From: Ensifer adhaerens | GTDB lineage: Bacteria; Pseudomonadota; Alphaproteobacteria; Rhizobiales; Rhizobiaceae | Length of the DNA: 64,000 nt | Assembly (NCBI RefSeq): GCF_001270265.1 | Contig: NZ_LGAP01000026.1 | Coordinates: 1-64,000, forward strand | Direction of reading: 5' to 3' | Shown here: positions 1 through 7,979 of the stretch, piece after piece | How the letters are laid out: every line of letters begins with the position of its first letter | How positions within the stretch are numbered: position 1 is the first letter of the stretch | Notes under the pieces: generated by a model | Database searches by the model: none | What the model was told of the DNA's origin: nothing | Seen by the model: only the letters and a program-made list of their open reading frames with translations | Program-made: the position numbers and the translations under genes

Positions 1-1
1 C

Positions 2-199
2 CCCGCCGTCTCCTTGTTGGCGATCGGCATCCTTTTGCAGATGCATGCGCTCTGGGATTTTCTCCAGCTGCGCTCGCTGCAGCCGAAAATCTACGATCAG
101 GCGACGCGCATCTTCTTCATCGGCGTGGTGGTTACCGGCAGCGGCGTATTCGCAGCGCTGATTGCCGACTTTGTCGTGATGATCTCGAACGCGGCGTGA
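2..199 (+). CDS. C-terminal part of a small membrane protein (truncated by window edge)
   Basis: The open frame enters from the left edge and ends at a stop at 199, leaving about 65 residues. They form a hydrophobic stretch, a short charged loop (LQLRSLQPKIYDQATR) and a second hydrophobic stretch ending in FVVMISNAA, so two membrane helices with a short tail. The start lies outside the window. I do not recognise the family and assign no function. Gene and frame are credible because a hairpin terminator follows directly and the next gene is convergent. Confidence 0.6.
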   Translation, partial: PAVSLLAIGILLQMHALWDFLQLRSLQPKIYDQATRIFFIGVVVTGSGVFAALIADFVVMISNAA

Positions 200-200
200 T

Positions 201-227
201 CGTCGTGGCGGGGGACCCGCCCCGACG
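201..227. terminator. Hairpin between two convergent genes
   Basis: An interrupted inverted repeat (CGTCG..GCGGG / CCCGC..CGACG) sits between the stop of the upstream plus-strand gene at 199 and the stop of the minus-strand peptidase gene at 272. It has a short T-rich tail on the plus side. It could serve both genes. Confidence 0.5.
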
Positions 228-271
228 TCGTTTACCTTAGCACGCCATATTTGGCGCGCGGCGCTGCAATA

Positions 272-1663
272 TCAGGCGGCAAGCGCGTTCAGGATGCGGA
301 TCCAGGAACGAATGCCCTTGTGATAGGACTGCAGCTCATACTTCTCGTTGGGCGAATGGATGCGGTCGTCCGAAAGGCCGAAGCCGACGAGCAGCGATTC
401 CATGCCGAGCATCTTCTGGAAGTCGCCGACGATCGGGATCGAGCCGCCCATGCCGATGACCACCGCCGGCTTCGGCCACTCGTCGGAAAGGGCGAGCTTT
501 GCCGTGTTGAGCAGGTTCGAATCGTAAGGCAGCTGGATGGCCGGCGAACCGCCATGGGCGTGGAATTCGACGGTGCAATCCGCCGGCACCTTCGAGCGCA
601 CATAGGCGCGGAAGGCTTCGCGGATCTTTTCCGGATTCTGGTTGCCGACCAGGCGGAAGGAGACCTTGGCGGAGGCCTGTGCGGCGATCACCGTCTTAAA
701 GCCCTCGCCGGTATAGCCGCCGGTGATGCCGTTGATCTCGGCGGTGGGGCGGGCCCAGGTCAATTCGAGAACCGAGCGGTTCTTTTCACCCGACGGGATC
801 GAAAGACCGATTTCGCCGAGGAACTTTTCTGCCGTCTGGCCGAGGGTTTCCCATGCCACCTTGATCTGGGCCGGAGTTTCCTCGACGCCTTCGTAGAAGC
901 CTTCAAGCGTCACGCGGCTGTTTTCGTCGTGAAGCCCGGCGAGGATGCCGGTGAGGATGCGGATCGGGTTGGCGGCAGCACCGCCGAAATAGCCCGAATG
1001 CAGGTCGCGATCGGCCGCCTTGATGATGACTTCCTCGCCGACGAGACCGCGCAAGCCAGCCGAGATCGCAGGCGTGTCCCGGTCCCACATGCTGGTGTCG
1101 CAGACGAGTGCATAGTCGGCTTTGAGTTCCGCCGCATTGGCTTCGAGGAAGGGTTTTAGCGACGGCGAGCCGGACTCTTCCTCACCTTCGAACAGGATCG
1201 TGACGCGGCAGGGCAGCGAGCCGTGAACTTCCTTGTAGGCGCGCGCCGCCTCGACGAAGGTCAGCAACTGGCCCTTGTCGTCGGCGGTGCCGCGGCCGGT
1301 GATGACCTTGCGGCCGGGCTCCAGCTCCTTGACGCCGGGCTCGAACGGATCGGTATCCCAGAGGTTCAGCGGATCGACCGGCTGGACGTCATAGTGTCCG
1401 TAGAACAGCACATGCGGCGCATCGGCGGTGGCGCCGGCGTGATGGGCGACCACCATCGGATGCCCGGGCGTGTCGCGGATCGAGGCGGTGAAACCGAGAC
1501 CGTTCAATTCCGCGACCAGCCATTCGGCGGCCTTGCGGCAATCGGCCTTGAAGGCCGGATCGGTCGAGATCGACTTGATGCGCACGAGGTCGAAAAGCCT
1601 GTCCAGGCTCTTCGGCAGGTTTGCGTCTGCGCGCTCGAGAATGGGGGTGATATCTGCCATCAT
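272..1663 (-). CDS. M20 family metallo-dipeptidase / carboxypeptidase
   Basis: A 463-residue M20/M28-superfamily hydrolase of the ArgE/DapE/CNDP-dipeptidase group. Visible metal-site motifs are YGHYDVQP (His and bridging Asp), GRGTADDKGQ (second Asp) and the catalytic EGEEESGS about 35 residues later. A lid/dimerisation domain carries DLHSGYFGG and the C-terminal half has a conserved HSPNE metal-ligand motif. It likely cleaves dipeptides or N-acylated amino acids in the cytosol, since no signal peptide is seen. Two ATGs stand in tandem (1663 and 1660) behind an AAGGA SD. It is a single gene. Its 5' flank holds a RIME-like repeat. Substrate cannot be told from sequence. Confidence 0.85.
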   Translation of the reverse strand: MMADITPILERADANLPKSLDRLFDLVRIKSISTDPAFKADCRKAAEWLVAELNGLGFTASIRDTPGHPMVVAHHAGATADAPHVLFYGHYDVQPVDPLNLWDTDPFEPGVKELEPGRKVITGRGTADDKGQLLTFVEAARAYKEVHGSLPCRVTILFEGEEESGSPSLKPFLEANAAELKADYALVCDTSMWDRDTPAISAGLRGLVGEEVIIKAADRDLHSGYFGGAAANPIRILTGILAGLHDENSRVTLEGFYEGVEETPAQIKVAWETLGQTAEKFLGEIGLSIPSGEKNRSVLELTWARPTAEINGITGGYTGEGFKTVIAAQASAKVSFRLVGNQNPEKIREAFRAYVRSKVPADCTVEFHAHGGSPAIQLPYDSNLLNTAKLALSDEWPKPAVVIGMGGSIPIVGDFQKMLGMESLLVGFGLSDDRIHSPNEKYELQSYHKGIRSWIRILNALAA

Positions 1664-1802
1664 GCATATCCTTGCTTCAAGTTTTGCCGGAACCTACTGC
1701 ATGACGTCGCAAATCGGAATCGATTTCAGCAGCGAAATCACGCAGCCGTTCAACGGGCGGCAGCGACTTTGGCGTGTCCGAACGAACCCGCTCAGGTTGC
1801 TT

Positions 1803-1907
1803 TACAGCGCCGCACGTCAAATATGACGCGCAAAGGACGCTGTAACGCTTTAAACTTGCTGCATAATTTTCTCCTTAAATCGGATCGATTTAAGGAATTA
1901 TGCAGTA
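1803..1907 (+). repeat. RIME-like palindromic intergenic element, copy 1
   Basis: This element of about 105 bp has two inverted repeats: a GC-rich one (ACAGCG...CGCTGT arms with an inner GCGTCA/TGACGC pair) and an AT-rich one (CTGCATAATT...AATTATGCAG with an inner CTTAAATC/GATTTAAG pair). It is almost identical to the copy at 47093-47198, and two more copies lie inverted at 16714-16817 and 27224-27328. Size, double-palindrome design and host fit the Rhizobium-specific intergenic mosaic elements (RIME). It sits between the peptidase start and the MarR stop. Confidence 0.8.
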
Positions 1908-1971
1908 GAGCCTCAGGCGGGCGCGTTTAAGCCAAATTTTTTGATGGAACGATCAGAGGGTGTGGCCCGCC

Positions 1972-2415
1972 TCATGCGGCGCCGCCGTCGCGTGCGGCAT
2001 GGGCAAGCGCCATGCGCATATATTCGAGCATCAGTTCGCGTTCGAATTGCCGTAGGCCGGACAGGAGCGATTGATCGGCAGCAAGGGCTGCCTCCTTGGC
2101 CGCGGCCTCAATTTGCCTGGCTCTCTCGGTCAGAAAGATCTGCTGCGATCGTTTGTCCTGCGGATGTTTGCGGCGGATGATCAGTCCGTCGCGCTCCATC
2201 CGCGCCAGCGTGTTGGCCATGGTCGCCTGTTCGATGTCGAGCCTGTCGAGAAGCTGCTTTTGCGTCAGGCCTTCCTCCGCCCACAATTCCAACAGGACGG
2301 GAAATTGCCCGGGCGCGAAGCCGAGCTTCTGGCCGCGCTCGTGAAGGGCACGCGAGAAATTCTTGGCCAGCAGGCTGGCCAGATAGGTCGCAGATTCCAT
2401 ACGATTGAAGGCCAT
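1972..2415 (-). CDS. MarR family transcriptional regulator
   Basis: About 147 residues from the ATG at 2415; an in-frame ATG at 2400 is an alternative. The winged-helix core is clear: FPVLLELWAEEGLTQKQLLDRL, then the recognition helix region QATMANTLARMERDGLI and the wing RRKHPQDKRSQQIFLT, all typical of MarR. An N-terminal and a C-terminal helix (LMLEYMRMALAHA) form the dimer interface. Longer open frame upstream is rejected because it runs through the sRNA candidate and has no SD. The ligand and target are not evident; a divergent target gene is absent, so autoregulation or a remote target is likely. Confidence 0.85.
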   Translation of the reverse strand: MAFNRMESATYLASLLAKNFSRALHERGQKLGFAPGQFPVLLELWAEEGLTQKQLLDRLDIEQATMANTLARMERDGLIIRRKHPQDKRSQQIFLTERARQIEAAAKEAALAADQSLLSGLRQFERELMLEYMRMALAHAARDGGAA

Positions 2416-2509
2416 GCCCCAATGGGTACGCCCGAAGCGGCGCGAAGACAAGTTACAAAGCAAGCGATGCACTTGAGAAAGCCTTGTCTCGCAAGGATTT
2501 GACCCGACC

Positions 2510-2659
2510 AACGAGAAACCGCCACGGCGCGGAGGCGGCGCCGTGGCGGTTCTCTGAAAACGGGACAAAGGCCCGGAGAGGGGGATAAGGCCTTTGTCCT
2601 CATCTGGTGCGGGCGGGGGACAGGCCAATCACCAGAAGACGGCATCACTCGGTGCCGTT
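2510..2659 (-). ncRNA. Candidate trans-acting small RNA upstream of polA (alpha-r7 / Smr7C-like)
   Basis: On the minus strand a gene-free stretch of about 150 nt holds consecutive hairpins: a small one (CGGCA/TGCCG, 2640-2657), a 7-bp stem (2603-2609 with 2630-2636), an 11-bp perfect stem (2563-2573 with 2589-2599) and a strong GC-rich terminal stem (about 2519-2550) followed by TTTCTCGTT, like an intrinsic terminator. A CTTGAA-N17-TCAAAT promoter ends about 8 nt before the proposed 5' end. Established context, from memory: S. meliloti Smr7C, founder of the alpha-r7 family, is a roughly 150-nt sRNA next to polA. Identity is inferred from position, size and structure only. Confidence 0.6.
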
Positions 2660-2666
2660 GGGTAAG

Positions 2667-2695
2667 ATTTGAGGAGTCAAATGTGGCTTTTCAAG
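2667..2695 (-). promoter_or_regulatory. Putative sigma-70 promoter of the small RNA
   Basis: The -35 box CTTGAA (2695-2690) resembles the rhizobial CTTGAC consensus, and a weak -10 box TCAAAT (2672-2667) lies 17 nt away. Transcription would begin near 2659. The -10 is imperfect. Confidence 0.4.
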
Positions 2696-2756
2696 GATTG
2701 GGCCAATGAATCGCACATTACAAATGCGTAACGTTTCCGTGAAAGCCGGACATTGC

Positions 2757-3143
2757 TTAGGCGCCTGTCGAGCGCCGGTTCCGCAAGGCAAAAATGACCT
2801 CCACCGAGCCGACCGCGATTGCAATCGTCAACGCCGATTTCGCCACATCGCCGACCGATTGATCCGGCCCGATGCACATGACGATAATGAAGGCGACGAA
2901 AAGTGCGGTCCGAGCGATCGTGTATTCGACCTTCTGCCAACGTGGCCACGGCGCCGCGTCCGCCCGTCTGAAATGGGTATCGAGCCCCGTCGTCGCAAGC
3001 AGATAGATGGGCGCAAAGAGGGTCTTGATGACGACAAGGAATGCCGGATCGCTCGACAAGAGCCAGGAAATGACGAAGCAGACTCCGCCAAACCCTGAAA
3101 GAACAAGGTACTGCCTCAGGGCATATTGCGCGTCATGCGGCAT
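2757..3143 (-). CDS. Uncharacterised inner-membrane protein with about four helices
   Basis: A 128-residue protein starting at an ATG with a strong AGAGGAGG SD. Hydrophobic segments lie at about 12-28, 35-50, 76-92 and 99-118, with the charged loop THFRRADAAPWPRWQKVEY between the second and third. I do not recognise the family. It is divergent from polA across 89 bp and followed by the sRNA candidate on the same strand, so a shared transcript is possible if read-through occurs, although the sRNA has its own promoter. Confidence 0.7.
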   Translation of the reverse strand: MPHDAQYALRQYLVLSGFGGVCFVISWLLSSDPAFLVVIKTLFAPIYLLATTGLDTHFRRADAAPWPRWQKVEYTIARTALFVAFIIVMCIGPDQSVGDVAKSALTIAIAVGSVEVIFALRNRRSTGA

Positions 3144-3232
3144 CGTTGCCTCCTCTGTGACAAATGGAGATTGTAGTGCTCAGCGGGAAAACCACAATGG
3201 ACGTTTGACTCACCCCGCGCTATCCATTGCCC

Positions 3233-6214
3233 ATGAAAAACGGTGATCACCTCTTCCTCGTCGACGGCTCCGGATTCATCTTCCGAGCGTTCCACGCCAT
3301 CCCGCCGCTCAACCGCAAATCCGATGGCCTTCCGGTCAATGCGGTGTCCGGTTTCTGCAACATGCTGTGGAAGTTGCTCACCGACGCGCGCGACACCTCC
3401 GTCGGCGTCACGCCGACGCATTTCGCCGTCATTTTCGACTATTCCTCGAAGACCTTCCGCAACGAACTCTATGACCTCTACAAGGCCAATAGGACGGCTC
3501 CGCCGGAGGATCTCATCCCGCAGTTCGGGCTGATCCGCCATGCCACGCGCGCCTTCAATCTGCCCTGCATCGAGAAGGAAGGCTTCGAAGCCGACGACCT
3601 GATCGCGACCTATGCGCGCCTTGCCGAAAAGGCGGGCGCCAGCGTCACCATCATCTCCTCCGACAAGGACCTGATGCAGCTCGTGACGTCGAATGTCTCG
3701 ATGTACGACAGCATGAAGGACAAGCAGATCTCGATCCCGGAAGTGATCGAGAAATGGGGCGTCCCGCCGGAAAAGATGATCGATCTCCAGGCGATGACCG
3801 GCGATTCCACCGACAACGTGCCCGGCATCCCCGGCATCGGCCCGAAGACCGCGGCGCAATTGCTGGAGGAATATGGCGATCTCGATACGCTCCTCGCCCG
3901 CGCCGGCGAGATCAAGCAGGCCAAGCGCCGCGAAAACATCATCGCCAATGCCGATCTCGCCCGCCTGTCGCGCCAACTGGTGACGCTGCGGACGGACACG
4001 CCGCTCGACGTCCCTCTCGAAGACTTTCAGCTCGAACCGCAGGATGGACCGCGTCTCGTCGCTTTCCTGAAGGCGATGGAGTTTACGACGCTCACCCGTC
4101 GCGTTGCTGCCGCGACGGACACCGACGCCGATGCGGTCGAGCCGGCTGCCGTGCCGGTCGAGTGGGGCGCGGATGCGCGCGGACCGGATCTCGACAAGGC
4201 TGCGGTTGCCCCGGCGCCGTCGAGTGCCGGAGAGGTTGCGCCTGCCGCCATGGGCCAGCCAGCCTCCACGGCCGAGGCCACCGAGGCGACGCCAGAGGCG
4301 CTCGCGCAGTCGCGCGCTGCCCTTTTTGCCGGCGCCGCCATCGACCACTCGCGGTATGTCGCGATCCGCGATCTGCCGACGCTCGACGCCTGGATCGCAG
4401 ACGCGAAGGACGCTGGCCTTGTCGCCTTCGACACCGAAACGACGTCGCTCGACGCCATGCAGGCAGAGCTCGTTGGCTTCTCGCTGGCGCTTGCGGACTA
4501 TGCCAAGGACCCCTCGGGAACGATGATCCGCGCTGCCTATGTGCCGTTGATCCATAAAACAGGGGTTGGCGATCTTCTCGGCGGCGGCCATGCCGAAAAC
4601 CAGATCCCGGTGCGCGAGGCGTTGAGCCGGCTGAAGGTGCTGCTCGAAGATCCGTCGGTGCTGAAGGTCGCCCAGAACCTGAAATACGACTATCTCGTCA
4701 TGAAGCGGCACGGCATCACCGTCCAGAGCTTCGACGACACCATGCTGATGTCCTACGTCGCCGACGCCGGCAACGGCACGCACGGGATGGATTCGCTGTC
4801 GGAGCGTTGGCTCGGCCACAAGCCGATCGCCTACAAGGATATGACCGGCAGCGGCAAGTCGTCGGTGACCTTCGATTATGTCGACATCGACCGCGCCACC
4901 GCCTACGCCGCCGAGGATGCCGACATCACGCTGCGGCTCTGGCACGTGCTGAAGCCGCGGCTCGTGGCCAAGGGGCTGGTGCGCGTCTATGAACGGCTGG
5001 AGCGCCCGCTCGTGCCGGTGCTGGCGCACATGGAAGAGCGTGGCATCACCATCGACCGCCAGATTCTGTCGCGTCTCTCCGGCGAACTGGCGCAAGGGGC
5101 CGCGGCGCTCGAAGACGAGATCTATAAGTTAGCCGGCGAAACGTTTACCGTCGGTTCGCCCAAGCAGCTCGGCGATATCCTCTTCGGCAAGATGGGGTTG
5201 CCCGGCGGTTCGAAGACCAAGACCGGGCAATGGTCGACCTCGGCGCAGGTGCTCGAGGACCTCGCCGCCGAGGGCCACGAGTTGCCGCGCAAGATCGTCG
5301 ACTGGCGCCAGATGACGAAGCTGAAGTCGACCTATACCGACGCCCTGCCGGGTTTCGTCCATCCGGAAACCAGGCGCGTCCACACCTCCTATGCCCTGGC
5401 GGCGACAACCACTGGACGCCTGTCCTCGTCCGACCCGAACCTGCAGAACATTCCGGTGCGCACCGCCGAAGGCCGCAAGATCCGCACGGCTTTCATCGCC
5501 ACATCAGGTCACAAGCTGGTTTCCGCCGACTACAGCCAGATCGAGTTGCGCGTGCTGGCCCATGTGGCCGACATCCCGCAGCTTCGCCAGGCCTTCGCCG
5601 ATGGCGTCGACATTCACGCCATGACCGCCTCCGAGATGTTCGGCGTGCCGGTCGAGGGCATGCCGAGCGAAATCCGCAGGCGGGCGAAGGCCATCAACTT
5701 CGGCATCATCTACGGCATCTCCGCCTTTGGGCTTGCCAACCAGTTGTCGATCGAGCGCTCGGAAGCCAGCGACTACATCAAGAAGTATTTCGAGCGTTTT
5801 CCCGGCATTCGCGACTACATGGAAAACACCAAGGCCTTTGCCCGTGAGCATGGTTATGTCGAAACGATTTTTGGTCGCCGTGCCCACTATCCCGACATTC
5901 GCTCGTCGATCCCGTCGCATCGCGCCTTCAACGAACGCGCTTCGATCAATGCGCCGATCCAGGGGTCTGCCGCAGACATCATCCGCCGTGCCATGGTGAA
6001 GATCGAGCCGGCGCTGAGCGAGGCGAAGCTTTCCGCCCGCATGCTGCTGCAGGTGCACGACGAACTGATCTTTGAGGTCGAGGACGCCGAAGTCGAGCGG
6101 ACCATTCCGATCGTCGTGTCGGTGATGGAGAATGCGGCGATGCCGGCGCTCGACATGCGCGTGCCCCTCAAGGTCGATGCCCGCGCCGCGATGAACTGGG
6201 ACGAGGCACACTGA
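3233..6214 (+). CDS. polA: DNA polymerase I
   Basis: A 993-residue family A polymerase with three domains. The 5'-3' exonuclease (about 1-290) shows LVDGSGFIFRAF, FEADDLIATYA, ISSDKDLMQL and the GDSTDNVPGIPGIG helix-hairpin motif. A poorly conserved Ala/Pro-rich linker runs to about 375. The 3'-5' exonuclease keeps FDTETTSLD near 399 and YAAEDADITL near 560, so proofreading should be active. Polymerase motifs A (DYSQIELRVL), B (RRAKAINFGIIYGIS) and C (VHDELIFE) are intact. It works in gap filling, Okazaki-fragment maturation and repair. The ATG at 3233 is preferred over an in-frame TTG at 3227. A hairpin terminator follows. Confidence 0.97.
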   Translation: MKNGDHLFLVDGSGFIFRAFHAIPPLNRKSDGLPVNAVSGFCNMLWKLLTDARDTSVGVTPTHFAVIFDYSSKTFRNELYDLYKANRTAPPEDLIPQFGLIRHATRAFNLPCIEKEGFEADDLIATYARLAEKAGASVTIISSDKDLMQLVTSNVSMYDSMKDKQISIPEVIEKWGVPPEKMIDLQAMTGDSTDNVPGIPGIGPKTAAQLLEEYGDLDTLLARAGEIKQAKRRENIIANADLARLSRQLVTLRTDTPLDVPLEDFQLEPQDGPRLVAFLKAMEFTTLTRRVAAATDTDADAVEPAAVPVEWGADARGPDLDKAAVAPAPSSAGEVAPAAMGQPASTAEATEATPEALAQSRAALFAGAAIDHSRYVAIRDLPTLDAWIADAKDAGLVAFDTETTSLDAMQAELVGFSLALADYAKDPSGTMIRAAYVPLIHKTGVGDLLGGGHAENQIPVREALSRLKVLLEDPSVLKVAQNLKYDYLVMKRHGITVQSFDDTMLMSYVADAGNGTHGMDSLSERWLGHKPIAYKDMTGSGKSSVTFDYVDIDRATAYAAEDADITLRLWHVLKPRLVAKGLVRVYERLERPLVPVLAHMEERGITIDRQILSRLSGELAQGAAALEDEIYKLAGETFTVGSPKQLGDILFGKMGLPGGSKTKTGQWSTSAQVLEDLAAEGHELPRKIVDWRQMTKLKSTYTDALPGFVHPETRRVHTSYALAATTTGRLSSSDPNLQNIPVRTAEGRKIRTAFIATSGHKLVSADYSQIELRVLAHVADIPQLRQAFADGVDIHAMTASEMFGVPVEGMPSEIRRRAKAINFGIIYGISAFGLANQLSIERSEASDYIKKYFERFPGIRDYMENTKAFAREHGYVETIFGRRAHYPDIRSSIPSHRAFNERASINAPIQGSAADIIRRAMVKIEPALSEAKLSARMLLQVHDELIFEVEDAEVERTIPIVVSVMENAAMPALDMRVPLKVDARAAMNWDEAH

Positions 6215-6270
6215 GGTTTCTCTGAGGGATTCCATCAGTAGTCTCGCATCGACAGCTGCAGTTATTCTTG

Positions 6271-6299
6271 CAGAAGGCGGCCACCACGGCCGCCTTCTG
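6271..6299 (+). terminator. Terminator after polA
   Basis: A perfect 12-bp stem (CAGAAGGCGGCC / GGCCGCCTTCTG) with a 5-nt loop lies 56 nt after the polA stop. The downstream tail is only moderately T-rich. Confidence 0.65.
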
Positions 6300-6367
6300 T
6301 CTGTCTGCCTATCACAATGATAGAAAGCGTATGCCGCCCCCGCCACAGCGGTTGCGGCCGTCCTCGT

Positions 6368-6407
6368 CTCCCCCTAGGCAGCCTCTGGGGAGGGCGCATA
6401 AGCGCCC
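6368..6407 (+). promoter_or_regulatory. Two-hairpin leader in front of purU
   Basis: Within the 134 nt between the polA terminator and purU, two adjoining hairpins are seen: CTCCCC/GGGGAG (6368-6373 with 6387-6392) and GGGCGC-ATAA-GCGCCC (6392-6407). They end 16 nt before the purU SD. They share one G, so the two stems may be mutually exclusive, which would suit a regulatory leader. No known riboswitch was recognised. Confidence 0.35.
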
Positions 6408-6433
6408 GGCAGAGCCGCCAATCGGAGGAGACC

Positions 6434-7288
6434 ATGGCCATCAACACATTCATCCTTGTGCTGTCCTGTGACGACAAGCCCGGCATCGTTGCTGCGGTCA
6501 CGACGGAGTTGGCCAGCCTTGGCGCCAATATTGCCGAGAGCAGTCAGTTCTGGGATCGGCACACCAACAGCTTCTTCATGCGCATCGCCTTCCAGGCGCC
6601 TGATGGCACGGCACGGGACGATGTCGAGCGGGCGCTGCGGCCGGCCGTCGAGAGGTTCCAGATGCGTATCACGCTGACGGAGGCCGCGCGCAAGCCGAAG
6701 ATTGTCATCCTGGTGTCGAAGTTCGACCATGCGCTTCTGCATCTGCTCTACCAGATCCGCGTCGGCTGGCTGAACGCCGAGGTCGTCGCCATCGTCTCCA
6801 ATCACGAGGACAGCCGAAGGACGGCGGAACTCGAGGCGATCCCCTATCATCATTGGCCGGTATCGAAGGCCAACAAGGCGGAGCAGGAGGAGAAGCTGTT
6901 GCGCCTGGCGCAGGAGACCGGTGCGGATTTGGTGATCCTGGCGCGGTATATGCAGGTCTTTTCAGACAATCTGTCGAAGCGCCTCTACGGCAAGGCCATC
7001 AACATCCATCACTCGTTCCTGCCGTCGTTCAAGGGGGCCAAGCCCTATCACCAGGCGCATGAGCGCGGCGTCAAGCTGATCGGCGCCACGGCCCATTACG
7101 TCACCTCGGATCTCGATGAGGGGCCGATCATCGAGCAGGAAACCGAACGCGTCAGCCACGCGCTGACGGCGGAAGATTTCGTCGCCAGCGGCCGCGACAT
7201 CGAGAGCCGCGTGCTGGCACGCGCCGTCAAGCTGCACCTGGAACGGCGCGTCATGCTCAACGGCCATAAGACCGTCGTCTTCAGCTGA
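6434..7288 (+). CDS. purU: Formyltetrahydrofolate deformylase
   Basis: A 284-residue enzyme that hydrolyses 10-formyl-THF to THF and formate, balancing one-carbon pools with purine and glycine metabolism. An N-terminal ACT domain (LSCDDKPGIVAAVTTEL, about 1-80) is followed by a formyltransferase fold with the Asn-His-Asp active site in INIHHSFLPSF and TSDLDEGPIIEQ, and the AKPYHQAHERGVKLIGAT segment typical of PurU. The ATG at 6434 follows a GGAGGAG SD; the open frame extends further upstream but without support. Its 3' end overlaps the convergent tetR gene by 8 bp. Confidence 0.95.
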   Translation: MAINTFILVLSCDDKPGIVAAVTTELASLGANIAESSQFWDRHTNSFFMRIAFQAPDGTARDDVERALRPAVERFQMRITLTEAARKPKIVILVSKFDHALLHLLYQIRVGWLNAEVVAIVSNHEDSRRTAELEAIPYHHWPVSKANKAEQEEKLLRLAQETGADLVILARYMQVFSDNLSKRLYGKAINIHHSFLPSFKGAKPYHQAHERGVKLIGATAHYVTSDLDEGPIIEQETERVSHALTAEDFVASGRDIESRVLARAVKLHLERRVMLNGHKTVVFS

Positions 7289-7925
7289 CGGTGGACAGCG
7301 CGGGACGGGCGGCGGGCGGCGTGCGAAAGCTGGAAAACAGTCGCCTCAGCCCGTCACGCCCTTCGGTAACGATGTCGAAGCGGCGACCGAAGAGCAGCCA
7401 CTCGGTGCAGAGACCGAGCATCACCCAGTGAAGCGCACGGGTCGCCGACGTGGGCGTCCAGCTGTCCTGCATGTAGCCTTTGGCAAGCGCACGGGAAAAG
7501 GCCAGTTCCAGCAGGGCATTGTGGTGCTCGTCGAGCTCCTTGTGTCGGGTCAGGACCTCGCTCATGTCCCCGTCGTAGTTGGTGCGCAGCATGATGGTGA
7601 GAATGCGCTGGCGCTGCTCGTCGGCGGCCAGGATAACGAGCCAGGCGCCCATCGCGTCCTCGACGATCGCCAGCGTATCGGCGGCTTCGGCCTCGATTTC
7701 CTGGGCAACCATGTCTTCCTGCGGCAGCGGCACGGCATCGTGCAGGGCCAGGAAAAGATCGGTCTTGTTGGCGAAGTGCCAGTAGATGGCGCCGCGGGTG
7801 ACGCCCGCCTCCTTTGCCACTTCCTCCAGTGTCGTGTTTGAAACACCCTTTGCGTAGAACACACGCTCGGCAGCACTCAGGATCTTCTGCCGGGTTGCCT
7901 CCGCATCGGCTTTCGTTCGGCGCAT
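7281..7925 (-). CDS. TetR/AcrR family repressor of the adjacent RND pump
   Basis: A 214-residue regulator. The N-terminal TetR helix-turn-helix is canonical (RQKILSAAERVFYAKG..NTTLEEVAKEAGVTRGAIYWHFANKTDLF), and the C-terminal ligand domain (TetR_C_2-like) resembles AcrR/TtgR. It is the last gene of the minus-strand series acrA-acrB-tetR, 54 nt after acrB with a hairpin in the gap. A 24-bp operator much like the E. coli AcrR site lies before acrA, so it probably represses the operon including itself and is released by pump substrates. This role is inferred from context. Confidence 0.88.
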   Translation of the reverse strand: MRRTKADAEATRQKILSAAERVFYAKGVSNTTLEEVAKEAGVTRGAIYWHFANKTDLFLALHDAVPLPQEDMVAQEIEAEAADTLAIVEDAMGAWLVILAADEQRQRILTIMLRTNYDGDMSEVLTRHKELDEHHNALLELAFSRALAKGYMQDSWTPTSATRALHWVMLGLCTEWLLFGRRFDIVTEGRDGLRRLFSSFRTPPAARPALSTVS

Positions 7926-7942
7926 TCATTCCTCCTTGCAGA

Positions 7943-7968
7943 ACGGCCCGCCGAGGGGGGCGGGCCGT
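7943..7968 (-). terminator. Hairpin between acrB and tetR
   Basis: A perfect 10-bp GC stem (ACGGCCCGCC / GGCGGGCCGT, 6-nt loop) lies between the acrB stop and the tetR SD. With no T-run it is more likely an attenuator or mRNA-stability stem that lowers tetR expression relative to the pump than a complete terminator. Confidence 0.45.
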
Positions 7969-7979
7969 CGATTGTCGCG

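Noticed and set aside
3116-5095. A 659-codon minus-strand frame opposite polA
   Set aside because: Shadow frame with no SD and no recognisable domain, overlapping polA and the next gene.
6300-6433. THF or glycine riboswitch before purU
   Set aside because: Two hairpins exist but I could not match any conserved riboswitch core.
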